Shown one piece after another: positions 47,962 through 56,113 of a DNA stretch of 64,000 nt; within the stretch, counting starts at the first letter, position 1; every line of letters starts with the position of its first letter. Where the stretch lies: contig NZ_CP108513.1 of NCBI RefSeq assembly GCF_035989285.1, positions 6,138,001 to 6,202,000 on the forward strand. Direction: 5' to 3'. Under the pieces are notes generated by a model, which was not told the origin of the DNA, searched no databases, and saw only the letters and a program-made list of their open reading frames with translations. The position numbers and the translations under genes are program-made. Source of the DNA: Streptomyces sp. NBC_01235. Lineage in GTDB: Bacteria > Actinomycetota > Actinomycetes > Streptomycetales > Streptomycetaceae.

Positions 47962-48512
47962 AAACAAGAGCAGCAGTGGCTGCTGTACTGGCTCTGCTTC
48001 TTTCCGGATGCGGCGCGACAGGCAGCGCGTCCTCGAGCAAGGAAAGTCAATCGAAGATGAACCTGCAAGAGGCCGCCGACAGGGCCGACACGATCCTGGA
48101 CGAGGCGTTTGCGGCCATCAAGCCTCCCGTTCAGTGGACGCACTTGTACTCCATGCCGGGAGACTGCTACGTGGACCGTGATCGTTCCGTTATGACGATC
48201 ATCTCCGCCGAACGGCGTGGCAGCTTTCTCGGCGTGCTGGAGCGTCACTGGAAGAGCAAGGGCTACAAGCTCGTCGCCACGAGTCCGAACGGGCTGGCGG
48301 CCAATTTCGAGACCCAGGACGGCTTCCAGCTCGAAGTCCTGATCGGGTCCAATGGCCAGGCCCATCTGAGCGTCACCACCCCGTGCGTGGAGAAGTCCGA
48401 CGTCGGCCAGCCGACCAGCAGGCCGAACGGCCCCGACTACTCGAAGCAGAAGTTGCCGGAGCCGAACGTGCGGTCGACGTTCTGGTCGAGCGACACGCTC
48501 CTGTCGAGCTGA
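47958..48512 (+). CDS. Lipoprotein coupled to the hydrolase, possible immunity protein
   Basis: 184 residues from an ATG overlapping the hydrolase stop (ATGA). The lipobox LSGC (Cys near 18) is followed by a Ser-rich linker. The mature part (NLQEAADRADTILDEAFAAI, then DCYVDRDRSVMTIISAERRG) ends in a disordered tail. A lipid-anchored protein directly after an exported hydrolase could protect the producer. This is inference from context. Confidence 0.65.
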   Translation: MKTRAAVAAVLALLLSGCGATGSASSSKESQSKMNLQEAADRADTILDEAFAAIKPPVQWTHLYSMPGDCYVDRDRSVMTIISAERRGSFLGVLERHWKSKGYKLVATSPNGLAANFETQDGFQLEVLIGSNGQAHLSVTTPCVEKSDVGQPTSRPNGPDYSKQKLPEPNVRSTFWSSDTLLSS

Positions 48513-48543
48513 CGGAGACGACATCCGGAGGTCCGAGCCGCCG

Positions 48544-48582
48544 AGAGGCGCCCGTCCAGAACCTGTGGACGGGCGCCTCTCC
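48544..48582. terminator. Terminator between the cassette and the aminotransferase
   Basis: A perfect 16-bp stem (GAGAGGCGCCCGTCCA and its complement) has a 7-base loop and serves two convergent genes. A degenerate copy lies at 45409-45445, on the other side of the cassette. Confidence 0.9.
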
Positions 48583-48590
48583 CCGTTCGG

Positions 48591-49778
48591 TCAGCCCGCC
48601 AGCGCCTTCAGGCGCGTCACCGCCTCCTCCAGAACGCTCGCCCGCTTGCAGAACGCGAACCGTACGAACGGGGCGCCCGCCTCGCGGTGGTCGTAGAAGA
48701 CCGCGTTGGGGATGGCGACCACGCCCGCGCGTTCGGGCAGGGCGCGGCAGAAGGCGAAGCCGTCGCTCTCGCCGAGGGGGCGGATGTCGGTGGTGATGAA
48801 GTAGGTGCCGGCCGGGCGGAAGACCGCGAAACCGGCGTCCGCGAGCCCCGCCGCCAGCAGGTCGCGCTTGGCCAGCATGTCCGCGCGGAACGCGTCGAAG
48901 TAGCTGTCGGGCAGGGCGAGGGCCTCGGCGACCGCGTACTGGAACGGGCCCGACGACACGTACGTCAGGAACTGCTTTGCCGAGCGCACCGCCGCGACCA
49001 GGCCGGGCGCCGCCGTCACCCAGCCGACCTTCCAGCCGGTGAACGAGAACGTCTTGCCGCTCGACCCGATGGTGACCGTGCGCTCCCGCATCCCCGGCAG
49101 GGTGGCGAGGGGCACGTGCTCGGCATCGTCGAACACCAGATGCTCGTACACCTCGTCCGTCACCACCAGCAGGTCCCGCTCCACCGCCAGCTCGGCGATC
49201 GCCGTCAGCTCCTCGCGGGTGAGGACCATGCCGGTCGGGTTGTGCGGGGTGTTGATCAGCAGCAGCCGGGTGCGGTCCGTCACCGCGTCGCGCAGTTCGT
49301 CCAGGTCGAGGCGGAAACGGGCCTGCTCGGGGTCCGGGCGCAGGGTGACGGGCACGCGCGTGGCGCCCGCCATGGCGATGCAGGCCGCGTAGGAGTCGTA
49401 GTACGGCTCCAGGGCCACGACCTCGTCCCCGAACTCCAGGAGGGCCAGCAGGGTGGCGGCGATGGCCTCCGTGGCGCCCGCGGTGACCAGGACCTCCGTG
49501 TCCGGGTCGATGGAGAGGCCGTAACGGCGGCGCTGGTGGTCGGCGATCGCCGTGCGCAGCTCGGGGACGCCGGGGCCCGGCGGGTACTGGTTGCCGCGGC
49601 CGTCCCGCAGCGCCCGTACGGCCGCCTCGCGGACCTCCTCGGGGCCGTCCGTGTCCGGGAAACCCTGGCCCAGGTTGATCGAGCCGGTCGCGACCGCCAG
49701 GGCGGACATCTCGGCGAAGATCGTCGTCCCGAACTCGGCGAGGCGGCGGTTGAGGAACGGGCGCTCGGTGGAGGTCAT
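48591..49778 (-). CDS. Class I/II PLP aminotransferase
   Basis: 395 residues from ATG 49778, with AGGA 8 nt upstream (a second ATG at 49787 has no room for a site). Fold type I motifs: INLGQGFPDTDGPEEVREAA, VTAGATEAIAATLLALLEFG, INTPHNPTGMVLTREELTAI, and the PLP lysine of SSGKTFSFTGWKVGW (Lys about 242). It is close to the DapC/kynurenine-type aminotransferases (YbdL-like); the exact substrate cannot be read from the sequence. Only 21 bp separate its start from the proposed att site, so its native promoter was moved away by the element. Confidence 0.88.
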   Translation of the reverse strand: MTSTERPFLNRRLAEFGTTIFAEMSALAVATGSINLGQGFPDTDGPEEVREAAVRALRDGRGNQYPPGPGVPELRTAIADHQRRRYGLSIDPDTEVLVTAGATEAIAATLLALLEFGDEVVALEPYYDSYAACIAMAGATRVPVTLRPDPEQARFRLDLDELRDAVTDRTRLLLINTPHNPTGMVLTREELTAIAELAVERDLLVVTDEVYEHLVFDDAEHVPLATLPGMRERTVTIGSSGKTFSFTGWKVGWVTAAPGLVAAVRSAKQFLTYVSSGPFQYAVAEALALPDSYFDAFRADMLAKRDLLAAGLADAGFAVFRPAGTYFITTDIRPLGESDGFAFCRALPERAGVVAIPNAVFYDHREAGAPFVRFAFCKRASVLEEAVTRLKALAG

Positions 49779-49799
49779 GCCCGTCATCCTGCGCCGAAG

Positions 49800-49817
49800 C
49801 TCTGGAGTTCCTCAACT
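49800..49817 (+). other. Candidate attL
   Basis: CTCTGGAGTTCCTCAACT, 22 bases upstream of the aminotransferase start. It matches 17 of 18 bases of the sequence at 63678-63695, just after the integrase terminator. The match does not extend outward. Excision between the copies would leave a divergent promoter region of about 150 bp. Confidence 0.55.
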
Positions 49818-50345
49818 GACGTTCACGGATCGGGACCTGCGCGTGTGCCCAAGGCACCACCTCTGAGCAGGGAAAGAGCCGTCGTTGTCTGTCGTTGTCT
49901 GTCGTCGTTGGTCACCCTGGGACGGCCCAGGGACGGCCCAGCCCGCCGGGGGAGAGCAGGGCCGTCCAGGGAGCGCGTGGCTTGGCATGCGGCGCATCTG
50001 ATCCGTAGGCGCGTTCACTCGTGCGAGGGACCCCGCAAACCAGCCGCTCCGCCCCTGTGATCCGGCTTCGCGTAGCGGCTCGGGTCCGTGGATGTGCACT
50101 GGTGTACGTGGCCGTTGGTGTCAGCGGTTGATGTCAATCCAGCAACTACGCGCCCCTGCGGCCATCATCTCCGCTCTCCCCTGACTGTGCCCTGGCAGGC
50201 CGGCAGGTAGGTCATCGAAGTTAACCGTTCACTGCACTTGGCTTGCGCAGGCGTACAAGGCGCTCGGCGAATTGGGTAATTTCACCCATCAGCAACCGGC
50301 CGCGAGATATCATGCTGCCGCTACACGGAGAACGGATGGCACACC
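49818..50345. other. Left-end non-coding region of the AICE
   Basis: 528 bases without a gene. It contains the direct repeats GTCGTTGTCT (two copies near 49883) and GACGGCCCAG (two copies near 49921). G+C falls towards 50200-50345. No tRNA was found. Confidence 0.45.
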
Positions 50346-51506
50346 ATGACGCGATTTAGCCGTGTTGATTTCTCAGTCCCGCCCGCCCAGCGTGCAGGCT
50401 TCTCGCTCCCAGATGAACTTGAGGTGAATCTCGAAAACGCATTGAAGCCCATTACCCCCTTGGTCAGAGAGGTGGGAAGGACCCTACTGCACACGTCAAG
50501 GCTCTATTGGCCAGGAATCGAAGACCGGGCACGAACCTCGATATTCAATCACGCGATCAACGATTTCACTTCCCTCCTATCCCAACTGGAGGACGGGGAT
50601 GGAAGAAACGCGGCGAGAACTTCGCGCTCGCTGTACGAGCACCTGGTCAATTACTGTTGGGTCGCCGCTTACGAAGAAGCCAGAGAGCGATACATAACGC
50701 ACGAAGTTGTGACACGTGACCTAATGGCGAAGATGCGGCGTGGCGTAATGCTACTGAGCAGTGTCCAACGAAAGCGGGAATTGCATCGACTCAAAGGAAT
50801 CGGGAGGAAGAACGAAAAGGCTTTTCGGGAAGCCCTAAAGAAATACGGATCATCGTTCACTCGCGACTGGTCGGCAGTCAGCCTTCGCGAGCGGGCGGAA
50901 ATCTGCGGTTTTGAGTCATCATACGATACTTATAGGCTACTTTCCCAAGTGACTCACGGAAGTTTCGGAGGGACACTTGGGACGCGGAGGGAAGACAATG
51001 ACATCCCTGTTCACCGCGTCGGGTCGTCTCTAGAACTCGCGATTATCTCCTATCCTGAGGGGCTATCATTCTTTCGCGATCTATGCAGAAGGATTCATGT
51101 CCTAGACGGACTGGACACGTCAGAGCTCGTTGATGCCATAAATCTAATGATTGGCGCATGGCCGGCTTACAAGGCGGCTTGCGAGGCGGTGGATAGGCAC
51201 CTTTGGCCTACTTCTCCACCGCAAAAGCCAACGGCCGTTCTGGCCTTTTACCCGAACGGGGGAAAAAGATGGTTTCTATGGGAGCCGGATTTTGCGGTGA
51301 TAGCCCCCGCGCCACCACCTGAAAAAGCGGATGACTGGGCGGCCCAGGCATGGGAACAGCTAGGTTTGGTCAATAGCAACACCTTCGCTGGGCTCAAACC
51401 GTGGGTCCCCATCACAATCGCGATTCACGGGATTCGGCTCACGGTCGACACACACGTAAAATGGTACCCCGCCGAATCAATCATGGAGATGCCCACAGAT
51501 CATTAA
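50346..51506 (+). CDS. DUF5677-like cargo protein
   Basis: 386 residues from ATG 50346. The G+C and codon use are visibly lower than in the neighbours, with many A/T-ending codons, a sign of foreign origin. Residues about 60-260 are helical, with RSLYEHLVNYCWVAAYEEAR and a SQVTHGSFGG segment near 215-225; this pattern matches the DUF5677 family, predicted to be HEPN-like. The C-terminal 100 residues have Trp/Phe-rich strands. Lone DUF5677 genes are often found as cargo on mobile elements, with a possible role in defence. Function not shown. Confidence 0.65.
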   Translation: MTRFSRVDFSVPPAQRAGFSLPDELEVNLENALKPITPLVREVGRTLLHTSRLYWPGIEDRARTSIFNHAINDFTSLLSQLEDGDGRNAARTSRSLYEHLVNYCWVAAYEEARERYITHEVVTRDLMAKMRRGVMLLSSVQRKRELHRLKGIGRKNEKAFREALKKYGSSFTRDWSAVSLRERAEICGFESSYDTYRLLSQVTHGSFGGTLGTRREDNDIPVHRVGSSLELAIISYPEGLSFFRDLCRRIHVLDGLDTSELVDAINLMIGAWPAYKAACEAVDRHLWPTSPPQKPTAVLAFYPNGGKRWFLWEPDFAVIAPAPPPEKADDWAAQAWEQLGLVNSNTFAGLKPWVPITIAIHGIRLTVDTHVKWYPAESIMEMPTDH

Positions 51507-51556
51507 GAGATAGCTCCTATGCGGCAAATCGACAGAGCCGCAGGCCCCGCAGGACG

Positions 51557-51591
51557 GCCGATGGCCCGCACCTTCGGTGCGGGCCATCGGC
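51557..51591. terminator. Terminator after the cargo gene
   Basis: A perfect 15-bp stem (GCCGATGGCCCGCAC and its complement) has a CTTCG loop. It lies between the convergent cargo and UTRA genes and serves both. Confidence 0.9.
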
Positions 51592-51603
51592 ATGCGCGCG
51601 GAA

Positions 51604-52152
51604 TTAGCTAATGGGCGGGCTGTAGCGCAGTACCCAACCGGGGCTGGGTCGGTGGACAGTGACCTCAACGGCGCGACCGGTCTTCGTGTATCCAGTGTGC
51701 GTGATCTGAAGAAGGTTGCTGCCGATCTCGACGCCGAACGCCTCCGCTTCGACCGAGGTCGCCGCGTACAGCGTGATCTCTTCGATCGCTTCGGTCTGCT
51801 CGTATCCCGCGTCGCGCATCCGGCTGATGATGCCGCCGAGACCCGGGTCAGGGTTCTCGATGCTCGCGGCTTCTGCCACATCCAGGGGGACGTACGAGTC
51901 GGCGAGCTGGACCAGACGGTCACCGTCGTACATGTGCCTGGCGCGGATCACGGTCTGGTCGGTGCTCGCGATGCCGAGGAGTTGGGCGACCTGAGAGGGC
52001 GCGGTGTCGCGACGAATCGCGGTTTCCACACGGGGAGCCCCCCCGAGCCGCTTGATCTCGGTCTCGAACGCACCACGGCTTTCGCCTGCCTCGCGACGCG
52101 CAGTGCGGTAGCGCTCCGTGGCGTCGCGGACGATGGCGGTGTTGCTGCTCAC
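51604..52152 (-). CDS. UTRA-domain protein without DNA-binding domain
   Basis: 182 residues from a GTG at 52152, with GAGGAAA 8 nt upstream. It corresponds to the C-terminal ligand-binding (UTRA) half of GntR/HutC regulators (TAPSQVAQLLGI, RARHMYDGDRLVQLADSYVP, GLGGIISRMRDAGYEQT). It is similar to the C-terminal half of the preceding GntR gene. The winged helix is absent, so it may modulate the full-length repressor by dimerising with it. It starts 14 bp after that gene. Confidence 0.75.
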   Translation of the reverse strand: MSSNTAIVRDATERYRTARREAGESRGAFETEIKRLGGAPRVETAIRRDTAPSQVAQLLGIASTDQTVIRARHMYDGDRLVQLADSYVPLDVAEAASIENPDPGLGGIISRMRDAGYEQTEAIEEITLYAATSVEAEAFGVEIGSNLLQITHTGYTKTGRAVEVTVHRPSPGWVLRYSPPIS

Positions 52153-52166
52153 TTCGGTCTTTCCTC

Positions 52167-52943
52167 TCAGACGGCGGGCTGGTCGATGGGCCACTCATAG
52201 CTGAGCGACCAAAGTGTGATGGGCATGACGTGGACGCAGACTTCCACGGCCCTGCCGCTCTCGGTCAGGCCAACATGGGTGATCTCGTAGACCAACCTGT
52301 CGGCTGAAACGCCGAGCGACTCGGCTTCCTCCTTGCTCGGCGGCCGTACGTCCACGGACTCCCGAATACGGGTCTGCTGGTACCCAAGCTCAGCAAGACG
52401 AGACTTGCTTCCACCGTCCCCGGTGTCCTGCTGTTCGAGCTGCGTATCAAAGGCCACGTCGCCAGGGAAGTATGAGGTTGCCACCTGCACGACGGTGGCA
52501 TCAGCGCGCATGACCCGTGCCCTGACGACAGCCTTCGCGGCGTGATGGATGCCCAGGATCTGGGCAACTCGCTTCGGCGGCCGCTCACGGCTGATCACGG
52601 TTGACGCGCTCGATGTCATCCCGAGCCTGGCAATCTCCGCCGCGAACGCACCCCGCGCGCCGGCCTCTTCCCGGGCCGACTTGATGTAGCGCCCCGTTCC
52701 GTCCCGGTGAATCTTCCCGAGGATCGGAGACACGAAGGTGCCCTCACCCCTGCGAGAAATGATCAGCCCTTCGTCTTCCAGCACCCGGTACACGTCGCGG
52801 ACGGTCTGGTAGGCGACACCTTCGGATTCCTGGAGCTCCCGGACCTTCGGCAGTGCAGAACCCGGGGGGTACGCCCCCTCTCGAATCTTCGCCCGAAGCT
52901 CAGCGGCGAGCCGCTGAACCTTCGGAACCTTGGTCTCCTCCAT
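52167..52943 (-). CDS. GntR/HutC-family repressor of the AICE
   Basis: 258 residues from ATG 52943, with GAGGGAG upstream. Residues about 5-75 are the winged helix (QRLAAELRAKIREGAYPPGS, then VRELQESEGVAYQTVRDVYR), and residues about 95-245 are UTRA. This resembles the KorSA-type regulators that keep AICE transfer and replication genes silent. Three GAACTAGTTC-type sites lie in the divergent promoter region next to its start. It autoregulates and controls the plus-strand genes, if the sites are its operators. Confidence 0.88.
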   Translation of the reverse strand: MEETKVPKVQRLAAELRAKIREGAYPPGSALPKVRELQESEGVAYQTVRDVYRVLEDEGLIISRRGEGTFVSPILGKIHRDGTGRYIKSAREEAGARGAFAAEIARLGMTSSASTVISRERPPKRVAQILGIHHAAKAVVRARVMRADATVVQVATSYFPGDVAFDTQLEQQDTGDGGSKSRLAELGYQQTRIRESVDVRPPSKEEAESLGVSADRLVYEITHVGLTESGRAVEVCVHVMPITLWSLSYEWPIDQPAV

Positions 52944-52987
52944 GCCTGACTCCCTCGATGTGTGACTCACGCGCCCCCAGTCTTGCA

Positions 52988-53119
52988 GAACTAGTCCTAG
53001 AAGGATAGCCGGGACCACTTCGGGACCGATCGGGCGCGCCACAGAGTCTCTGAACTAGTTCTATTGACGCCCACGCCTGAGCGTGCCTTAATCGTCACAG
53101 CGCACCGCAGAACTAGTTC
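52988..53119. promoter_or_regulatory. Three GAACTAGTTC operators and a promoter
   Basis: Perfect palindromes GAACTAGTTC lie at 53052-53061 and 53110-53119; a variant GAACTAGTCC lies at 52988-52997. A good sigma-70-type promoter, TTGACG-N17-CTTAAT (53064-53092), lies between the two perfect sites and reads towards the transfer genes. Binding of the GntR protein would block it. Confidence 0.75.
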
Positions 53120-53585
53120 AGCGGAACGCAAGGAGGGGCCCTCTTTGGGTTGCTCCGACCAGGGCGGAGCACGCTGCAAGACCGCCCGCTAGCCCAGGGA
53201 CAACAGGGTTTCGGCCCGTACTGGGGAGGTGGCCCGGCGACCGCGAGCAACGGCCGGAGAGTGGGGACATGGTCCCCCTTGCAGTGATCTTCCGTACCCC
53301 TTCGACCGAGGAGCCCCGATGTGCCAACGACAGCTTTGGGTGTCGCCGTGATGGACCGGACGGCGTCGCCTGTGCAGTAGCTCGGTCCGCGCAGTTCTAG
53401 CCTTCGCGGCGGCTCACGCTGCGCCGGTTGCCTCCCTCGCCCGTCCGGTCCCGCAGCTCGCGGAGTCCGTACGGACGGGGTCGAGGGGAGCCGGACATTC
53501 CGACCCCAACGGCGAGCGCCCCCGGTGCGGGAACACCGAGGGCGCGGTTCGGGCCGTTGCCACCTTGCAGGGAGAACACGACCCA
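53120..53585 (+). other. Long leader of the AICE transfer operon
   Basis: 466 bases between the promoter and the first gene. They hold a ten-codon ORF (53320-53352, MCQRQLWVSP) behind GAGGAG and, after it, a hairpin at 53515-53544. The order short ORF then terminator resembles an attenuator. No protein of normal size is encoded. Confidence 0.5.
53515..53544 (+). terminator. Hairpin in the transfer-operon leader
   Basis: GCGCCCCCGGTG pairs with CACCGAGGGCGC with one mismatch; the loop is six bases. It stands 42 bases before the DUF6284-like gene. Confidence 0.5.
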
Positions 53586-53852
53586 ATGACGTACATCGTG
53601 ACTGTTCAGGACGCTGTTACCGCGTTTGCCGACTTCATGGAGCCGACGAACGCGGAGCTGGACGCGATCGAGCTGGAGTCCCCGCTGATCCTGGCGGAGG
53701 TCGACCTGCTCGACGCGCAGATCAAGGCCCTGGACCACCCCGAGAACGAGGTCGACACCCGCCGCATCCGCCGGGCCCGTAACCGGGTCCTGGCCGTCCG
53801 CCGGGACCTGACCAACCGAACCGCCGCCGCGCTGCCGGGCGGTGCCGCATGA
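53586..53852 (+). CDS. Small AICE protein (DUF6284-like)
   Basis: 88 residues from ATG 53586. It is helical and acidic (VQDAVTAFADFMEPTNAELD, then EVDLLDAQIKALDHPENEVD), with a basic end. It matches small proteins found at this place in many Streptomyces AICEs. The start is preceded by GGGAG. It overlaps the next gene by 4 bp. Role unknown. Confidence 0.7.
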   Translation: MTYIVTVQDAVTAFADFMEPTNAELDAIELESPLILAEVDLLDAQIKALDHPENEVDTRRIRRARNRVLAVRRDLTNRTAAALPGGAA

Positions 53853-54298
53853 GCGCCCCGGGCCAGAACCTGACCGCCGCGCACGCTGAGGTGAAGGCGG
53901 AGATCACGCGGACGGACACGAAGACGGGGCTGCTTCTGGCGTTCGTCGGCGCCGTTCTCGCCGCCGCGTGGACGGTCGCTCGGGACCTCCCGATGAACGC
54001 CCTCGCCTACGCGGTGGGTGGTCTGGGGATCGCGCTGCTGGTCGGCGCTGCCGGGCTGCTGCTGCGGTCGGTGCGTCCGAACCTGCGCGGCCGGCACGGC
54101 TTCCCGCTGTGGGCCACGCTCACCCCGGACGAGATCACCACCACCGTGAGCGGCGCGAACCTCGCCGCCGACGTCGCCGGACTGTCCCGTCTGGCGGTCA
54201 CGAAGTTCACCTGCCTGCGCCGCGCGGTCGACCTCACCTGTGCCGGCGGGGGCCTGCTCGTCCTCGCCGTCCTGCTCGCGGTTGGGGGTGCGGCATGA
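53849..54298 (+). CDS. Two-to-three-pass membrane protein (PycTM-like)
   Basis: 149 residues. The layout is AEVKAEITRTDTKTGLLLAF, a membrane hairpin (VGAVLAAAWTVARDL; ALAYAVGGLGIALLVGAAGLLL), a soluble loop, then a C-terminal helix (GGLLVLAVLLAVGGAA). The D-x-K-x-x-L-L-L pattern before the first helix is that of Pycsar-effector-type (PycTM) membrane domains, also used in plasmid spread proteins. On AICEs it is likely an Spd-type protein that helps intramycelial spread. Confidence 0.65.
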   Translation: MSAPGQNLTAAHAEVKAEITRTDTKTGLLLAFVGAVLAAAWTVARDLPMNALAYAVGGLGIALLVGAAGLLLRSVRPNLRGRHGFPLWATLTPDEITTTVSGANLAADVAGLSRLAVTKFTCLRRAVDLTCAGGGLLVLAVLLAVGGAA

Positions 54299-55179
54299 AG
54301 GCCAAGACCCTGTTGTTGGCCGTGGGCCGGGCCAAGACTGTGCTGCCCGCCGTGGCCATGACGGCCGTGTCCATGGTCCTCACCCTGGCCGTGGTCGTGA
54401 TGTGGCTCGGTGCTGTGATGCCGTGGCCCGTCGCGCTGGTCGTCGGGATCGGGATCGACGGGGGATGGCTGGCCACCCTCGCCTACGAACGCCGGCTGGC
54501 CGCGCAGGGCGACCACAGCCACGCGGTGACCGCCGTGGGCTGGTTCTTCGGCCTGGTCGCCACCGGCGTCCTGGTCGCACACGCGCTGCTGGTGGAGGAG
54601 TCTCCCGGTGGGTGGCTCGCCGTGGCGTGGCTGCCCGTCGCGGCCAAGGCCCTGTGGCTGGTCCACAGCCTGTGGGAGCGCACCGCGCTCACCCCGGATG
54701 CCCTCGGAGCGATCCGGGGAATCCAGCAGGAGGCCCGGGACGAAGCGGCCGTGGCGCGTGCCCGACTGCGGGCGGAAGCGGGCACGGAGGAGACACGGCT
54801 GACGGCCGTGACGCAGGCCGGGGCGCGCGTCGCCCGCGTCCAGGCCAAGACCGCCGCAACCCTCGCCGAAGCCTGGTCGACGCTGGAGAAAGCCCGGCAG
54901 GGCGAGGGCACGGGCAGGGCACTGACCAGCGTGACGACCCGCGTCACACCCGACGTCACACCCCTGTGGGAACTGCCCGTATGGGGCCCCACCGAGCCCG
55001 TTCCCGCCCTCGAAGCGGGACCCGCACTCACCGACGCGCAACTCGATGCGCTGGTCGACGAGATCCGCCACAGCCAGACGCCGGCCCTGTCGTACCGCGA
55101 GATGGCCGTGCGCTTCCGTACGGCCGGACACTCCGCGTCTGAGGTCCGTCTTCGGCAGGCCTGGAAGCGCGTCGCCTGA
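54295..55179 (+). CDS. SpdB-like spread protein
   Basis: 294 residues from an ATG overlapping the previous stop. Four hydrophobic segments lie in the first 120 residues (VAMTAVSMVLTLAVVVMWL; PVALVVGIGIDGGWLATLAY; VGWFFGLVATGVLVAHALL; LAVAWLPVAAKALWLVHSLW), then a long coiled coil (QQEARDEAAVARARLRAEAG) and a C-terminal HTH-like segment (SYREMAVRFRTAGHSASEVR). This is the form of SpdB proteins of conjugative Streptomyces plasmids, which act with TraB in spread through the mycelium. Confidence 0.75.
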   Translation: MKAKTLLLAVGRAKTVLPAVAMTAVSMVLTLAVVVMWLGAVMPWPVALVVGIGIDGGWLATLAYERRLAAQGDHSHAVTAVGWFFGLVATGVLVAHALLVEESPGGWLAVAWLPVAAKALWLVHSLWERTALTPDALGAIRGIQQEARDEAAVARARLRAEAGTEETRLTAVTQAGARVARVQAKTAATLAEAWSTLEKARQGEGTGRALTSVTTRVTPDVTPLWELPVWGPTEPVPALEAGPALTDAQLDALVDEIRHSQTPALSYREMAVRFRTAGHSASEVRLRQAWKRVA

Positions 55180-55526
55180 TGGCCACGCTGCCGGTCTACC
55201 GGTGGCACCTGGCCCCGGACGGCTACGCCACCCGCCGCCAACTGAGGGCGCGCGACCTGCGCCCCGGTGGTCAGGGGGTGGCCGCCCAGCTCGAACGGCC
55301 GCGCCGCCGCCGGGGGCCGCTGGTCGCCTACCTGTACCGCGTCGACCTCGCCAAGCCCGTACGGCCCATGACGCCCGCCCGGTGGGCGGCTCTGGCCAAG
55401 GCCAACGCCGCCCGCCGCACCTGCCCCGAGTGCCGACGCGATGCCGGGTACGTCATCCCGCCGTCGCTCGGCATGTGCGTGCCCTGCGCCTTCCCCGAAC
55501 CCACCGAAGCTTTGAGGAGTGCCTGA
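55179..55526 (+). CDS. RRQRL-type zinc-binding protein
   Basis: 115 residues; the ATG shares its A with the preceding TGA. An N-terminal ATRRQLRARDLRPGGQ block and a C-terminal zinc ribbon (CPECRRDAGYVIPP, then CVPC) are visible. Proteins of this kind recur on actinomycete mobile elements. A nucleic-acid-binding role is likely but unproven. Confidence 0.75.
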   Translation: MATLPVYRWHLAPDGYATRRQLRARDLRPGGQGVAAQLERPRRRRGPLVAYLYRVDLAKPVRPMTPARWAALAKANAARRTCPECRRDAGYVIPPSLGMCVPCAFPEPTEALRSA

Positions 55527-55527
55527 C

Positions 55528-55845
55528 ATGGGCAAGCCCGACACCCGCCGCCTGGACAAGGCGATTCAGCAGACGACCCGCAAGCTCGAAGCGGTCCGCA
55601 ACCGTGAGATGTGGCCGCTGGACGGCCGTGAACGGCGCGCCGTCTTGGCCGGTCTCGCTGGCGGCTCCTACCGCGTGCTGCGGGGCGAGACCCCGTCCCG
55701 CGCGGAACGCAAGCTGGAGACGGCCTGGAGTTCGGCGGAGACCCGGCTGGTCGCGGAGATCGCCGCGCTCACGACCGAGCGTCAGCGCGTTGTGAACGAG
55801 CACGCCAAGGCCAAGGCCGCCAAGAAGTCGTCCGGGTGGTGGTGA
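55528..55845 (+). CDS. Small charged helical AICE protein
   Basis: 105 residues from ATG 55528, with GAGGAG 9 nt upstream. It is basic and helical (DTRRLDKAIQQTTRKLEAVR, then ERKLETAWSSAETRLVAEIA). No domain was recognised. It lies in the transfer operon. Confidence 0.6.
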   Translation: MGKPDTRRLDKAIQQTTRKLEAVRNREMWPLDGRERRAVLAGLAGGSYRVLRGETPSRAERKLETAWSSAETRLVAEIAALTTERQRVVNEHAKAKAAKKSSGWW

Positions 55846-55847
55846 GG

Positions 55848-56030
55848 ATGCCGCTACCGGTCCTGACATCGCACTTTCACTGCCCGGCCTGCGGGCCGCT
55901 GGTGTTCGGCGTGACCCGGGCCATCTGTGGCCAGGTGATCCCCGCTCCGGTCGTCGGCAACGGGCCCGAACGCAAGTGCCCGGCCTGCAAGGCGGCACTG
56001 CGCGCCCACAAGACCAGCCACCGCCGCTGA
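55848..56030 (+). CDS. Zinc-finger mini-protein
   Basis: 60 residues if ATG 55848 is used; a GTG at 55836 is an alternative and the ribosome site is weak for both. Two Cys pairs (CPAC near residue 11 and near 47) point to one zinc-binding unit. It ends with a basic AHKTSHRR tail. Confidence 0.55.
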   Translation: MPLPVLTSHFHCPACGPLVFGVTRAICGQVIPAPVVGNGPERKCPACKAALRAHKTSHRR

Positions 56031-56113
56031 ACCCTCGGGCGCCGGCCCCCGCGCGGCCGGCGCCCGCCCTTCCTCTTCTCGCCCCGTTCACCGCAGTCAG
56101 GAGCCTTCCCGCC

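Noticed and set aside
49818..50345. tRNA gene as the AICE attachment site
   Set aside because: No cloverleaf, T-loop or CCA-type end could be found on either strand here or after the integrase.
53849..54298. Complete Pycsar defence system
   Set aside because: Only a PycTM-like membrane protein is present. No cyclase gene adjoins it, and its place in the transfer operon points to a spread protein.
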